Shown: positions 17,152 to 25,448, counted from the stretch's first letter. The stretch is 64,000 nt of DNA from CAXMST01 sp963790085 (GCA_963790085.1 CAWBNH010000006.1:434001-498000), one strand, 5' to 3'. Notes: generated by a model not told the origin, from the sequence alone. Translations and numbers: made by a program.

Positions 17152-17864
17152 CCGCGGCGATCAACCAGCCGCGCGAAGGCGGCGAACAGGGTCTCGGCCA
17201 GCTGCCGTTGCCCAGGCATCCGCTGCGCGTCGGCAGCCCTGCCCTGCCGCTCGGTGATCGCGGCCTGCTCGAGCACCTCCGGGCGCGCGTACCAGCCGTC
17301 GAGAATCGACTCCTCGGCCTCGGGGTGGAACTGCAGACCCCAGGCCCGCTCGCCGAGCCGGAACGCCTCGCCACCGAGATCCGAACGCGTGAGCAGCTCG
17401 ACGGCGTCGTCGGGGACCGTGAAGAAGTCCTCGTTCCAGTGCAGGGCGGCGACCATGCCCGGTAGACCGGCGAACAGCGGGTCCGCGGCCGCGGCCGCGG
17501 TGCGCGCGACCTCGGGCCAACCGATCACCCGCCTCGGCAGGCGCTCGATCGCAGCGCCGTGAGCGCGGGCCAGGAGCTGGCCGCCGAGGCAGATGCCGAG
17601 CGTCGGCACGCCGGCCGCGACCGCATCCCGGAGCAGGTCGAGCTCGTCGCCGAGATACGGATAGCGGTCGATCTCGCGCAGCGACTGCTCGCCGCCGAGC
17701 GTCAGCAGGCCGTCGAAGGCCCCGGGCTCGGGCAGCGGATCCCCGGCCCGCAGGTCACGCTGGTCGAGCTCCAGCCCGGCTCGGCGCAGCGGGGCCTCGG
17801 CGAGCCCGAGCGAGGGCCGCTCGAGATGGTGGATGCAGGCGAGCACCGCCACGCCCACAGTCAA
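17148..17864 (-). CDS. Class I glutamine amidotransferase-like protein (GMP synthase-like)
   Basis: 238 residues. The catalytic triad is visible: Cys92 in LGICLGGQLLA, and His180/Glu182 in GLQFHPEAEE. HWNEDFFTV in the middle is typical of the stand-alone GuaA-like amidotransferase group, and the N-terminus MTVGVAVLACIHHLE fits too. These proteins hydrolyse glutamine or a gamma-glutamyl bond, and some deglutamylate small metabolites. No synthetase partner is adjacent, so the acceptor is unknown. Its stop overlaps that of the cyclase-like gene by 4 bases in convergent orientation. Confidence 0.88.
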   Translation of the reverse strand: MTVGVAVLACIHHLERPSLGLAEAPLRRAGLELDQRDLRAGDPLPEPGAFDGLLTLGGEQSLREIDRYPYLGDELDLLRDAVAAGVPTLGICLGGQLLARAHGAAIERLPRRVIGWPEVARTAAAAADPLFAGLPGMVAALHWNEDFFTVPDDAVELLTRSDLGGEAFRLGERAWGLQFHPEAEESILDGWYARPEVLEQAAITERQGRAADAQRMPGQRQLAETLFAAFARLVDRRG

Positions 17865-17946
17865 CCACGGGGATCGGGCAGGCGCGTGGGGCTGGAGCCG
17901 CTCGTCGCCGGGGCAAACCGCTCTTTCCCTGCGCCGGCTCCCAGGC

Positions 17947-19116
17947 CTAGACCCGCTCGACGATCATCGCCTCGCCCTGGCCGCCGGCGACGCACATCGT
18001 CTCCAGCCCGACCTGGTGGTCGTCGGTCTCCATCACGTTCAGCAGCGTCCCCATGATCCTGGCTCCGGTCATCCCGAATGGATGGCCGAGCGCGATCGCG
18101 CCGCCGTGCGTGTTGAGCTTCTCGAGGGCGATCCCGCACTGATCCATGATCGGGATCACCTGAGCCGCGAACGCCTCGTTGAGCTCGACCGCGTCGACGT
18201 CGGAGATCGTCATTCCAGCCCGGTCGAGGACCTTCTTGATCGCGCCGATCGGGGCGACGCCCATGAACTCGGGGTTGTTGCCCTCGGTGGCGGCGGTGAT
18301 GATCCGTGCCCGCGGCTTCAACCCCAGCTCCTTGGCCTTCGTGTCGCTCATCACCAGCACAGCCGCAGCGCCGTCGTTGAGCGGGCAGGAGTTGCCGGCG
18401 GTGACGCCACCGCCGCCCTCGAAGGCCTCGCCAAGCTGGCCGAGCTTCTCGCGCATATCGCCCTCGTCGCGCCGCGGCCCGTCGTCCTTGCTGATCTCGT
18501 TGCCATCGGGACCCGGAATCGGCACGATCTCGCGCTCGAAGAAGCCCGAGTCCTGGGACCCGACGGCGAGGTGCTGTGAGCGGAGCGCGTAGTCGTCCAT
18601 GTCCTCGCGCTTGACGCCGTACTGCTTGGCGACGTTGACGGCCGTGTCGCCCATGTCGATGTAGACGTTCGGGTAGCCCTCGTGCTCACCGGTCAGCTTC
18701 TCGTTGCGATCGGCCGCTCCGGCCGGTTCGGTGCGCTCGTTGAAGCGGCTGACGAACTCGACGCCGGCGGCGATGTAGGCGTCCCCCTCGCCGTTCTTGA
18801 TCGCGTTCGACGCGTGCCGGATCGCATCGAGCGAGGAGGCGCAGTAGCGGCTCACCGTCACCCCGGTCGTGGTCTCCGGCAGGTTCTCGCTGAGCAGGAC
18901 CATGATCCGCGCGATGTTGAACGCCTGCAGGCCCTGCGGCATGCCGGCGCCGCAGATCACGTCCTCGACGAGGCTGGGATCGAGATCCGGGTTCCGCTCG
19001 AGCAGCCTGTCGATCACGAAGGCGCCGGTCTCCTCGGGGCGGAGCTGGGCCAGAGAGCCCTTGAAGGCGCGACCGATGGGGGAACGGAGGGTGTCGACGA
19101 TTACTGCTTCAGGCAT
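17947..19116 (-). CDS. fadA: Acetyl-CoA C-acyltransferase (thiolase)
   Basis: 389 residues, standard thiolase length. The acyl-carrying Cys92 is in TVSRYCASSLDAI; the second active-site region is NTHGGAIALGHPFGMTGAR, and the final Cys is in MCVAGGQGEAM. It cleaves 3-ketoacyl-CoA with CoA, or condenses acetyl-CoA, as a soluble cytoplasmic enzyme. The start ATG at 19116 follows a strong ribosome site (aaaggagaagga). No other beta-oxidation gene is adjacent except the distant crotonase at 8395, so the degradative versus biosynthetic role is open. The symbol is given at family level. Confidence 0.93.
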   Translation of the reverse strand: MPEAVIVDTLRSPIGRAFKGSLAQLRPEETGAFVIDRLLERNPDLDPSLVEDVICGAGMPQGLQAFNIARIMVLLSENLPETTTGVTVSRYCASSLDAIRHASNAIKNGEGDAYIAAGVEFVSRFNERTEPAGAADRNEKLTGEHEGYPNVYIDMGDTAVNVAKQYGVKREDMDDYALRSQHLAVGSQDSGFFEREIVPIPGPDGNEISKDDGPRRDEGDMREKLGQLGEAFEGGGGVTAGNSCPLNDGAAAVLVMSDTKAKELGLKPRARIITAATEGNNPEFMGVAPIGAIKKVLDRAGMTISDVDAVELNEAFAAQVIPIMDQCGIALEKLNTHGGAIALGHPFGMTGARIMGTLLNVMETDDHQVGLETMCVAGGQGEAMIVERV

Positions 19117-19240
19117 TTCCTTCTCCTTTGGATGTCATGCAGGCGGGGGTTGGAAGCACCGACAATGCTATGGGGACCACCACCTCGGACGCGGGCACCC
19201 CGCGCGGTCCGCCCCGGCCCAGAGGCCGTATCCTGGCCGC

Positions 19241-19606
19241 ATGAACGACGAGCCACACGCCGAGAACGGCGTCAGCGCAGCCCGGGCCGCCGCGATGCTC
19301 GAGTCAGGAGGCGTGCAGATCGTCGACGTCCGCGGGGTCGACGAGTGGGAGGCCGGCCGGATCACCGGCGCCACCCACATCCCCCTCGAGGCGCTGCCCG
19401 AGCGCAGCGGCGAGATCGCCCGCGACAGGCCCGTGATCTTTCAGTGCAGGAGTGGCGTCCGCTCGGCGATGGCCGCCGAGGTGATGAGGGCCTCCGGGGT
19501 CGAGGCCCTGAATCTCGAAGGCGGGCTCGAGGCCTGGATCGAGGTCGGGCTCCCGGTCGAGCCGCGAGCCGGCACCGCTGCCAGGCCGCGGCCGGAGAAC
19601 GGCTAG
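19241..19606 (+). CDS. Rhodanese-like domain protein
   Basis: 121 residues from ATG 19241. A single rhodanese domain: VQIVDVRGVDEWEAGRI, then HIPLEALPER, the catalytic Cys69 in FQCRSGVRSAMAAEV, and NLEGGLEAW at the end. Single-domain rhodaneses carry sulfane sulfur on this Cys and serve sulfur transfer or detoxification. The next gene starts 5 bases downstream, so they are probably cotranscribed. It is divergent from the thiolase gene. Confidence 0.92.
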   Translation: MNDEPHAENGVSAARAAAMLESGGVQIVDVRGVDEWEAGRITGATHIPLEALPERSGEIARDRPVIFQCRSGVRSAMAAEVMRASGVEALNLEGGLEAWIEVGLPVEPRAGTAARPRPENG

Positions 19607-19610
19607 CGGG

Positions 19611-20072
19611 ATGGAGGCCGCCAATGAGCCGCCCGGCACGGGGTCGGGGCCACCCGAGGCCGAGAGCCGACAAGCCTCCCTTGCGCAACTCGAGCGCAGG
19701 CTGAGCACGAGGACCTACATCGGCGCAGCGGCCGCGGTGATGGCGCTTGCCGCCGCGATCGTTGCCCTGGTGTTGGCGATCGACGCGAGTGACAACTCCG
19801 CCACCAAGGGCGACGTCAAGCGCATCGAGCAGGAGCTCGGCGCCATCGCAGCGGACGCCAGCAGCGCCAGCGACCTCCAGGACAGCATCGATTCGCTGAG
19901 TGGGCGGATCGATGGGCTCCAGGACTCGATCGACGGCGCGAGCAGCAGCCAGGACCAGCTGCAGAAGCAGGTCGGCGTCGTCGAAGACGACATCGAGGAT
20001 CTGCGCCGGCAGCTCTCCGAGCTCGAGTCGCAGGGACAGGGGACCAGCGGCGGCACCGGTAGCGGCGGTTGA
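19611..20072 (+). CDS. Single-pass membrane protein with coiled-coil tail, hypothetical
   Basis: 153 residues. After a polar N-terminus there is one transmembrane helix (YIGAAAAVMALAAAIVALVLAI, about residues 37-58), then a long Asp/Ser/Gln-rich heptad region (RIEQELGAIAADASSASDLQ and on through VVEDDIEDLRRQLSELES) predicted as coiled coil, and a Gly/Ser/Thr tail. No enzymatic motif. It may be a scaffold or a stalk anchored in the membrane. It is probably translated together with the rhodanese gene (gap 5 bases). Confidence 0.7.
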   Translation: MEAANEPPGTGSGPPEAESRQASLAQLERRLSTRTYIGAAAAVMALAAAIVALVLAIDASDNSATKGDVKRIEQELGAIAADASSASDLQDSIDSLSGRIDGLQDSIDGASSSQDQLQKQVGVVEDDIEDLRRQLSELESQGQGTSGGTGSGG

Positions 20073-20158
20073 GCCCTACCGGCTGAAGCGCCGAGCACGA
20101 CCGACGCGAGCGTACGGTCAGGCATGTCGTCCGCCGCCGCGTCTACATTCGGATTGAT

Positions 20159-20186
20159 GGCGATCGTGCCGTACGGCACGATCGCC
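20159..20186. promoter_or_regulatory. Perfect 28-base palindrome upstream of the DUF5679 gene
   Basis: Half-site ggcgatcgtgccgt is followed directly by its exact reverse complement, with no spacer. It lies 41 bases before the ATG of the DUF5679 gene and just after a possible -10 box (tacatt, 20144-20149), so it could be a repressor operator or the 5' hairpin of the transcript. Confidence 0.6.
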
Positions 20187-20227
20187 GGGTCAAACGGGGT
20201 GCGATGCGCCCGGAAGGAGAGGTCTCA

Positions 20228-20377
20228 ATGGCCGAGGGATACTGCGTCAAGGAGCGCAAGAAGGTCGAGATCAAGGACCCCCAGCAGATCACGATGAAGA
20301 ACGGCCGGCCGGCGATTCAGGGCACCTGCCCCGACTGCGGCACGAAGATCTTCCGGATCGGGAAGCTCAACGGCTGA
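20228..20377 (+). CDS. DUF5679 domain-containing small protein
   Basis: 49 residues from ATG 20228 with ribosome site ggaaggagagg. The conserved pattern of the family is clear: CVKERKKVEIKDPQQITMKN, GRPAIQGTCPDCGTKIFRIG. The C-terminal CPDCG knuckle is intact. Family members I know carry CVKC near the N-terminus, forming a four-Cys zinc site, but here the second Cys is Glu. Function is unknown; relatives are widespread in actinomycetes and Chloroflexi and look like small zinc ribbons. A hairpin at 20380-20407 (gggccgc tct gcggccc core) follows immediately and may be its terminator. Confidence 0.88.
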   Translation: MAEGYCVKERKKVEIKDPQQITMKNGRPAIQGTCPDCGTKIFRIGKLNG

Positions 20378-20379
20378 CC

Positions 20380-20407
20380 GTCGGCGGGCCGCTCTGCGGC
20401 CCACGAC
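20380..20407 (+). terminator. Hairpin directly after the DUF5679 gene
   Basis: Core arms gggccgc and gcggccc around a tct loop, extended by outer gtcg/cgac pairing with one mismatched region. It begins 3 bases after the stop codon. No T-run follows, so termination is plausible but unproven. Confidence 0.45.
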
Positions 20408-20574
20408 CTTCCGCTGATAACCGTACCCATCCGACCGCCTAGGGCAGTCGGTGAGCGTCGTCGCGCCGCCCGAGGCGGCCGGCGGGTGGGCCGCGGGCCA
20501 CCGCATCAAGCGCCCCAGGAGCGGTGGGCGAAGGTGACCGGACGGGCGCCTGATGGAACAATGGGCCGTCGCGC

Positions 20575-21015
20575 ATGTCGGGGCAGCAAAAACCGCTCGA
20601 ACTGATCCTCGCCAGGAACCTCCTGACCAGCATCGCCACGCCGGCCTTCCTGGTCTCCAAGGACGGCTCCTTGCTGTTCTACAACGAGGCGGCCGGGGCC
20701 CTGCTCGGCGTACCCTTCGAGGAGATCGGCCGGATGAGCCCCAGCGAGTGGATCGAGACGTTCGGACCCTTCGACACCGAAGGCAACCCGATCGAGGTCG
20801 AGAGGCTGCCGCTGACCGTCGCCCTTCGTGACGGTCGCCCGGCTCACGCGAGCTTCACGATTCGCTCGACCAAGGGCCACCGGCATGAGATCGCGGCCAG
20901 CGGGATGCCGATCATCAGCAACGTGCACGGCGCCTCGGGCGCGATCGTCTTCTTCTGGCCCCTGGACGAGGCGGAGGCGCGCAAACTGGCGACCGGGCGG
21001 CACGAGGCAGTCTGA
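20575..21015 (+). CDS. Stand-alone PAS domain protein
   Basis: 146 residues. The core reads as a PAS fold: ATPAFLVSKDGSLLFYNEAAGALLGVPFEEI, GRMSPSEWIETFGPFDTEGN, FTIRSTKGHRHEIAASGMPI and a final strand GAIVFFWPLDE. There is no kinase, GGDEF or DNA-binding output on the chain, so it would signal through a partner. The next gene (MBL fold) begins 14 bases after its stop, which suggests the two act together. The ligand is not predictable. Confidence 0.85.
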   Translation: MSGQQKPLELILARNLLTSIATPAFLVSKDGSLLFYNEAAGALLGVPFEEIGRMSPSEWIETFGPFDTEGNPIEVERLPLTVALRDGRPAHASFTIRSTKGHRHEIAASGMPIISNVHGASGAIVFFWPLDEAEARKLATGRHEAV

Positions 21016-21028
21016 TGGAGACCGCGCG

Positions 21029-21949
21029 ATGAGGGTCAGGGTCTGGGGCGCACGGGGATCGGTACCGGCCCCCGGTCCGGAGATGAACCGCTACGGCGGC
21101 AACACGTCCTGCGTCGAGGTGACGCTCTCGTCAGGCGAGACGTTGATCATCGACGCGGGCACCGGGATCCGCACGCTGGGCTTCGCGCTGCCGCCCGACC
21201 TGCCCCGGATCAACATCCTGCTCACCCATCTGCACCTCGACCACATCCAGGGGCTGATGTTCTTCCCGCCCTGCTTCCGAGCCGAGTCGACGATCCGGAT
21301 CTGGGGACCGAGCTCACCCGAGGCATCACTGGAGGCACGGATCGCCCGCTACATCTCGGCGCCCCTGTCCCCGGTCGAGGTCAGGGAGCTCCCCTGCGAC
21401 GTCTCGTTCCTCGACGCGCCGGCGAGCGAGTGGGAGCTCGGGGGGGCGAGGATCCGCGCCGAGGCCGTGACGCACCGCGGACCAACGCTGGGCTTCCGGA
21501 TCACCGACGGGGACACGACGCTCTGCTACATCTCCGACCACGAGCCGGCGCTGGGAGCGCAGCTGCACGAGCTCGATCCCGAGTGGATCTCGGGCTACAA
21601 CCTCGCCCGCGACGCCGATCTTCTGATCCACGACTGCCAATACACCGACGACGAGTACCCCGGCCACGAGGGCTGGGGCCATTCCCGGGTTACCGACACG
21701 CTCACGTTCGCCAAGCGGGTCGGCGCGAAGCGGACGCTGCTCTTCCATCACGACCCGCTCCACACCGACGGCTTCCTCGACGACCTCCACGCCGCCGCTC
21801 GCGAACGCTGGGCCGAGCTCGGCGGCCATCCGGACGCGATCGAGATCGCCCGCGAGCGCGAGGAGCTGCTCGTCGGGGAAGAGGTCGGATCGGCGGCCAC
21901 GGCAGCCGGGGCCGTTCCTACGACTGCTCCGGCCCGAACCTTCCGCTGA
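21029..21949 (+). CDS. MBL-fold metallo-hydrolase
   Basis: 306 residues from ATG 21029. The metal site is THLHLDHIQG (H67, H69, D71, H72), with further ligands probably in VTHRGPTLGF, the Asp of HDCQYTDDEY and HHDPLH near the C-terminus. The start MRVRVWGARGSVPAPGP is typical of the PhnP/RNase Z-like branch often found with PAS or two-component proteins. The last ~45 residues are a low-complexity tail. The upstream PAS gene is likely cotranscribed, so the hydrolase may be the effector. The substrate is unknown. Confidence 0.9.
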   Translation: MRVRVWGARGSVPAPGPEMNRYGGNTSCVEVTLSSGETLIIDAGTGIRTLGFALPPDLPRINILLTHLHLDHIQGLMFFPPCFRAESTIRIWGPSSPEASLEARIARYISAPLSPVEVRELPCDVSFLDAPASEWELGGARIRAEAVTHRGPTLGFRITDGDTTLCYISDHEPALGAQLHELDPEWISGYNLARDADLLIHDCQYTDDEYPGHEGWGHSRVTDTLTFAKRVGAKRTLLFHHDPLHTDGFLDDLHAAARERWAELGGHPDAIEIAREREELLVGEEVGSAATAAGAVPTTAPARTFR

Positions 21950-22100
21950 GCGCCGCGGGGCCGGTCCGCCGCCGCGTACAAGGCGCCGGACCCAATTTTC
22001 GACCCCGGTCCAAACACGGGGCGCGACTCGAGCCGCACACTGGTGCTGTCCGAGAACGCGACCGCCGCGTGCCCATGCGGCGATTGGAAAGGAACAGCAC

Positions 22101-23594
22101 ATGACCAAGAGGCTCAGCCTCGCGGCCCTGATGGCACTGGCGATCTCGTTGGCCCTGCCGACGATCGCCTCCGCCCAGGACATAACCGAGGTGGTCGAAG
22201 CCAAGGCTCTCGAACTGGACATGGTCTGGGTGGCGGTGGCAACGGCCCTCGTCTTCCTGATGCAGGCCGGGTTCCTGTTCTTGGAGATCGGCTTCTCCAG
22301 GCAGAAGAACGCGGGGGCGGGGGTCGCGAAGATCCTGATCAACCTCGGGATCGTGACCATCGCCTGGTGGGCGATCGGCTACGGAATCAGCGGAACCGGG
22401 AATGACTTCTTCGGCACCGACGGGTTCTTCTTCAGCTTCGGCCAGGTGATCGGAAGCGGAGCGGACGCGTTCGAAGTCGCCGGCGCCGACGCGATGCTGA
22501 TGCTGTTCGGCCTCGCCTTCTGCGCGGTGTCGCTGGCGATCGTCTGGGGGACCACGCTCGAGCGGATCAAGTTCGCAACCTATGTGATCTACGCGGTCGT
22601 ATTCGGCGCGGTCATCTACCCGCTCGTCGCCCATGCCGTCTGGGGCGGTGGACTGCTCTCGGTCGACGGCCCGCTGTCGAAGCCGGTGATGGACTTCGCC
22701 GGGTCCTCGGTCGTGCACCTCACCGGTGCGGTCGGAGGCCTCGCGGCGCTGCTGCTGCTCGGCCCGCGGATCGGCAAGTACGGCAGCGACGGCAAGCCGC
22801 GCGCGATTCCCGGCCACTCGATGCCGATCGTCGGCCTCGGCGTGATGATCCTCTGGATCGGCTGGTTCGGGTTCAACGGCGGCTCGACGTTCGAGACCTC
22901 GGGCGCGTTCTTCGGCGAGGTGATGCTGAACACGCAGCTGGCCGCGGCCGCAGGCGTGATCGGTGCGCTCGGCGTCGTCTACATGAAGACGAAGACGCTC
23001 GACGTCGGCATGGCCGGCAACGGGGCGATCGCCGGCCTCGTCGGGATCACCGCCCCGTCCGGCTTCGTCGAGTACTGGGCGGCCCCGATCATCGGCCTGA
23101 TCGCCGGTGCGGTGGTGGTCTACGGCGTGCTGGCTATCGAGAAGTACCTGGACGACCCGGTCGGGGCGCTCAGCGCCCACGGCCTGGCCGGCATCTGGGG
23201 CACGCTCGCGGTCGGCCTGTTCGCCTCACCACGGCTGATCGTCGAGGGCGCGAGCCCCGGCCTCTGGTACGGGCTGACCGACGGCGACGTTGCCATCGGG
23301 GGCACCCTCGGCCAGCTCGGTGTCCAGGCGGTCGCCGTCGTGGCGACGTTCGTGGTCGTGTTCGCGATCTCGTACGCGACGTTCGCGATCATCAAGGCGA
23401 CGATCGGCCTCCGGGTCTCCGAGGAGGAGGAGCTCTCGGGTCTCGACATCTCCACACATGGGATGTACGGGTACCCCGAGGCCTTCATTCCGCAGGAGGA
23501 GTACCCGGTCGGTAGGTTCGAGCCGAGCGTGGCCGGAACACCGGTAGCCACAGAGACGGCAGCGTCAGACACGCGGCCGCTCGTGAAGTCGTAG
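22101..23594 (+). CDS. amt: Ammonium transporter with signal peptide
   Basis: 497 residues. A cleavable-looking signal (LSLAALMALAISLALPTIASAQ) precedes about eleven membrane helices. Amt hallmarks: FLMQAGFLFLEIGFSRQKN, the pore His in VVHLTGAVGGLAALL, WFGFNGGSTF, and the second pore His in LSAHGLAGIWGT. It conducts ammonia/ammonium across the inner membrane as a trimer. The C-terminal tail (SEEEELSGLDISTHGMYGYP) is the conserved region that contacts PII. The PII gene follows after 16 bases with its own strong ribosome site. Start ATG 22101 has ggaaaggaac upstream. Confidence 0.96.
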   Translation: MTKRLSLAALMALAISLALPTIASAQDITEVVEAKALELDMVWVAVATALVFLMQAGFLFLEIGFSRQKNAGAGVAKILINLGIVTIAWWAIGYGISGTGNDFFGTDGFFFSFGQVIGSGADAFEVAGADAMLMLFGLAFCAVSLAIVWGTTLERIKFATYVIYAVVFGAVIYPLVAHAVWGGGLLSVDGPLSKPVMDFAGSSVVHLTGAVGGLAALLLLGPRIGKYGSDGKPRAIPGHSMPIVGLGVMILWIGWFGFNGGSTFETSGAFFGEVMLNTQLAAAAGVIGALGVVYMKTKTLDVGMAGNGAIAGLVGITAPSGFVEYWAAPIIGLIAGAVVVYGVLAIEKYLDDPVGALSAHGLAGIWGTLAVGLFASPRLIVEGASPGLWYGLTDGDVAIGGTLGQLGVQAVAVVATFVVVFAISYATFAIIKATIGLRVSEEEELSGLDISTHGMYGYPEAFIPQEEYPVGRFEPSVAGTPVATETAASDTRPLVKS

Positions 23595-23610
23595 GAAGGA
23601 GGTGGGAAAG

Positions 23611-23982
23611 ATGAAGAAGGTAGAGGCGTTCATCCGCCATGAGGCGTTCGAGCCGATCCGACAGGAGTTGCTCGAGCGGGGCATACCGTCCCTCTCGATC
23701 TCCGAGGTCAAGGGCTCGGGCCGCCAGAAGGGCGTCGTCGAGCACTATCGCGGCGCGAGCCTGACCGTCAACGTGCGGCCGAAGCTCAAGATCGAGTGCG
23801 TGATCGACGACTCCGAGAAGGACATCGTGGTCGAGACGATCCTCAGGCACGCCCGGACGGGATCGGTGGGTGACGGCAAGATCTTCGTCGTCCCCGTCGA
23901 GGAAGCGATCCGCATCCGGACCGGCGAGGAGGGCGAGGACGTCCTCCAGGCCCACGAGGGATCCGAGGTCCCGGCGACCTGA
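23611..23982 (+). CDS. glnK: PII-type nitrogen regulatory protein
   Basis: 123 residues from ATG 23611, which is 8 bases after aggaaggagg; a GTG at 23602 is less likely. PII signatures: ISEVKGSGRQKG, the T-loop HYRGASLTVNVRPKLKIE, and TGSVGDGKIFVVPVEEAIRIRTGEEG. It binds ATP/ADP and 2-oxoglutarate and blocks the Amt pore when nitrogen is plentiful. Tyr46 is conserved, but position 51, the Tyr that is uridylylated in enterobacteria and adenylylated in actinomycetes, is Leu. Regulation by effector binding alone is therefore inferred. The last ~12 residues extend beyond the usual length. Confidence 0.95.
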   Translation: MKKVEAFIRHEAFEPIRQELLERGIPSLSISEVKGSGRQKGVVEHYRGASLTVNVRPKLKIECVIDDSEKDIVVETILRHARTGSVGDGKIFVVPVEEAIRIRTGEEGEDVLQAHEGSEVPAT

Positions 23983-24007
23983 GCCGCGTCCGATCCGCCC
24001 CAAGCAC

Positions 24008-24043
24008 GCGGGCCGGCCCTACCGTTCAGCGGGGCCGGCTCGC
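24008..24043. terminator. Bidirectional GC-rich hairpin between convergent genes
   Basis: Arms gcgggccggccc and gggccggctcgc match at 11 of 12 positions around a 12-base loop, in the 74-base gap between the PII gene and the convergent coiled-coil gene. No T-run; probably terminates both transcripts. Confidence 0.5.
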
Positions 24044-24056
24044 GGGGCGGGACGGA

Positions 24057-25133
24057 CTAGGCGCTCTCGAGGAACTCCCGGCGGGCGCGATCGGCCGCCT
24101 CCCGGGCCTCACGATCGGCGCGCTCCTCGAGCTCGCGCTCGATCTGAGCGCGGCGGCGGCGCGTCTGTTCCTCCGACCGCCGCGCGGCCTCTCCCGCCTC
24201 ACGCTTGGTCTGCGCGCGAAGCCGGCGCTCGAGCTCGGCGGCGCGGCGCTCGCTCTCCTCGCGGGCGCGCTGCTCGGCCTCCTCGCGGACCCGCCGCTGC
24301 TCCGCCGCCAGCCTGCGCTTGAGATCCTGCTCCGCCTCGCGGGCCTCCCGCGCAAGCTGTTGCTCGGCGTCCGCCTGCTCACGGCGGCGCAGCCGTTCGG
24401 CCTCCGCCGCGAGCCGCTTCTCGGCCTCGCGGCGAGCCTCGGCCTCGACCTCGCGGGCCAGTTGGTCGGCCGTTCGCTCCAGCTTTGACTCCGCCGACCG
24501 GAGGCGGCGCTCGAGATCCGCGCGGGCCTCCTCGGCGGCCTCCGCCCGCTCCTCGGCGGCCCGGGTCCGATCGGCGATCTGATCCTCGAGCCCCGCCCGC
24601 AGGGCGTCGGCCTCGGCATCGAACTGCTCCTGGCGTCGCTGCAGCTGCTCCTCGATCTGCCCGCGCCGCTCCGCGACCGAGGCCTCGACCTGGTCGCGGA
24701 TCCTTCTCGCCGCCTCACGTTGAAGCTTGAGACCCGCCGCTTGCAGCTTCTGCTCGGCCTGCCGCCGGAGTTGCTCGCGGACCTCGGTCAGCCGCTCCTC
24801 GTAGCGCTGCTCGGCGCTGCGCGCCGCGGCGGCCGCAGCCTCCTCGGCCTCGCGGGCGATCGCCTCCGCGCGCGCCGCCCGCTGCTCCGCCTCCGCCCTC
24901 TCCTCGACAGCGCTGCCCGCCCGGGCCTCGGCGCCGGCTGCTCGGACCCCGGCTTCGCGGGCCTCGCCTGCGATCCTGCGGAGATCGTCGGCGAGAACGT
25001 CAACGCCGTCACGCCGCGCCTCGGCGACCGTGGCGCTAAGCCCCTCGATCGCCTCGCGGGCGACGGCCGCCGCGTCTCCGGCGCGTCTCCCCGAGATGCC
25101 GATTCCGCTGTTGGAGCTCTCCTGGTCAGGCAT
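24057..25133 (-). CDS. Glu/Arg/Ala-rich coiled-coil protein, hypothetical
   Basis: 358 residues from ATG 25133. After ~45 N-terminal residues (SSNSGIGISGRRAGDAAAVA) the chain is almost only Glu, Ala, Arg, Gln and Lys with no proline, for example EEAAAAAARSAEQRYEERL and AEQDLKRRLAAEQRRVREEA, which predicts one very long helix, either coiled coil or single alpha-helix. There is no membrane segment or signal. The composition resembles tropomyosin-like or ATP-synthase-b-like stalks, but that resemblance is compositional only. The start has no strong ribosome site. Function is unknown. Confidence 0.65.
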   Translation of the reverse strand: MPDQESSNSGIGISGRRAGDAAAVAREAIEGLSATVAEARRDGVDVLADDLRRIAGEAREAGVRAAGAEARAGSAVEERAEAEQRAARAEAIAREAEEAAAAAARSAEQRYEERLTEVREQLRRQAEQKLQAAGLKLQREAARRIRDQVEASVAERRGQIEEQLQRRQEQFDAEADALRAGLEDQIADRTRAAEERAEAAEEARADLERRLRSAESKLERTADQLAREVEAEARREAEKRLAAEAERLRRREQADAEQQLAREAREAEQDLKRRLAAEQRRVREEAEQRAREESERRAAELERRLRAQTKREAGEAARRSEEQTRRRRAQIERELEERADREAREAADRARREFLESA

Positions 25134-25214
25134 CCGGGGTCCAATACAAGCGCAATCGCGCGCTGGCTGAAGCGACGACTCCGCGGCGAGGGGGTGCCGA
25201 GCCTCCGGATCGCA

Positions 25215-25424
25215 TCACGGAAGCGGCGTCCCCGGGTCGCCCTCGAAGCCGCGCGCCGCCAGAAGCGTCAAGAGCGTCGTCAGGAATACGAGCAGAATTG
25301 AGAATGCGACCAGTCGCGGCATCTTCGCCGCGTGAGCGTATACGCCCAGCAGCAAGCCGATGCCCATCATCACGCCGTAGTAGGTGGATGAGTCCGGCAG
25401 CAGGCCTGCGAGGGTCAGCAACAT
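25215..25424 (-). CDS. Small two-helix membrane protein, hypothetical
   Basis: 69 residues from ATG 25424. Two hydrophobic helices are visible: STYYGVMMGIGLLLGVYAHA and LVAFSILLVFLTTLLTLLAA. It is divergent from the MoxR gene, with starts 24 bases apart, so they must share regulatory sequence. I do not recognise the family. The long open frame continuing upstream on this strand is an antisense shadow of the MoxR/VWA genes and is not part of it. Confidence 0.55.
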   Translation of the reverse strand: MLLTLAGLLPDSSTYYGVMMGIGLLLGVYAHAAKMPRLVAFSILLVFLTTLLTLLAARGFEGDPGTPLP

Positions 25425-25448
25425 ACCCGCATTATCATCAGGCTTCCG

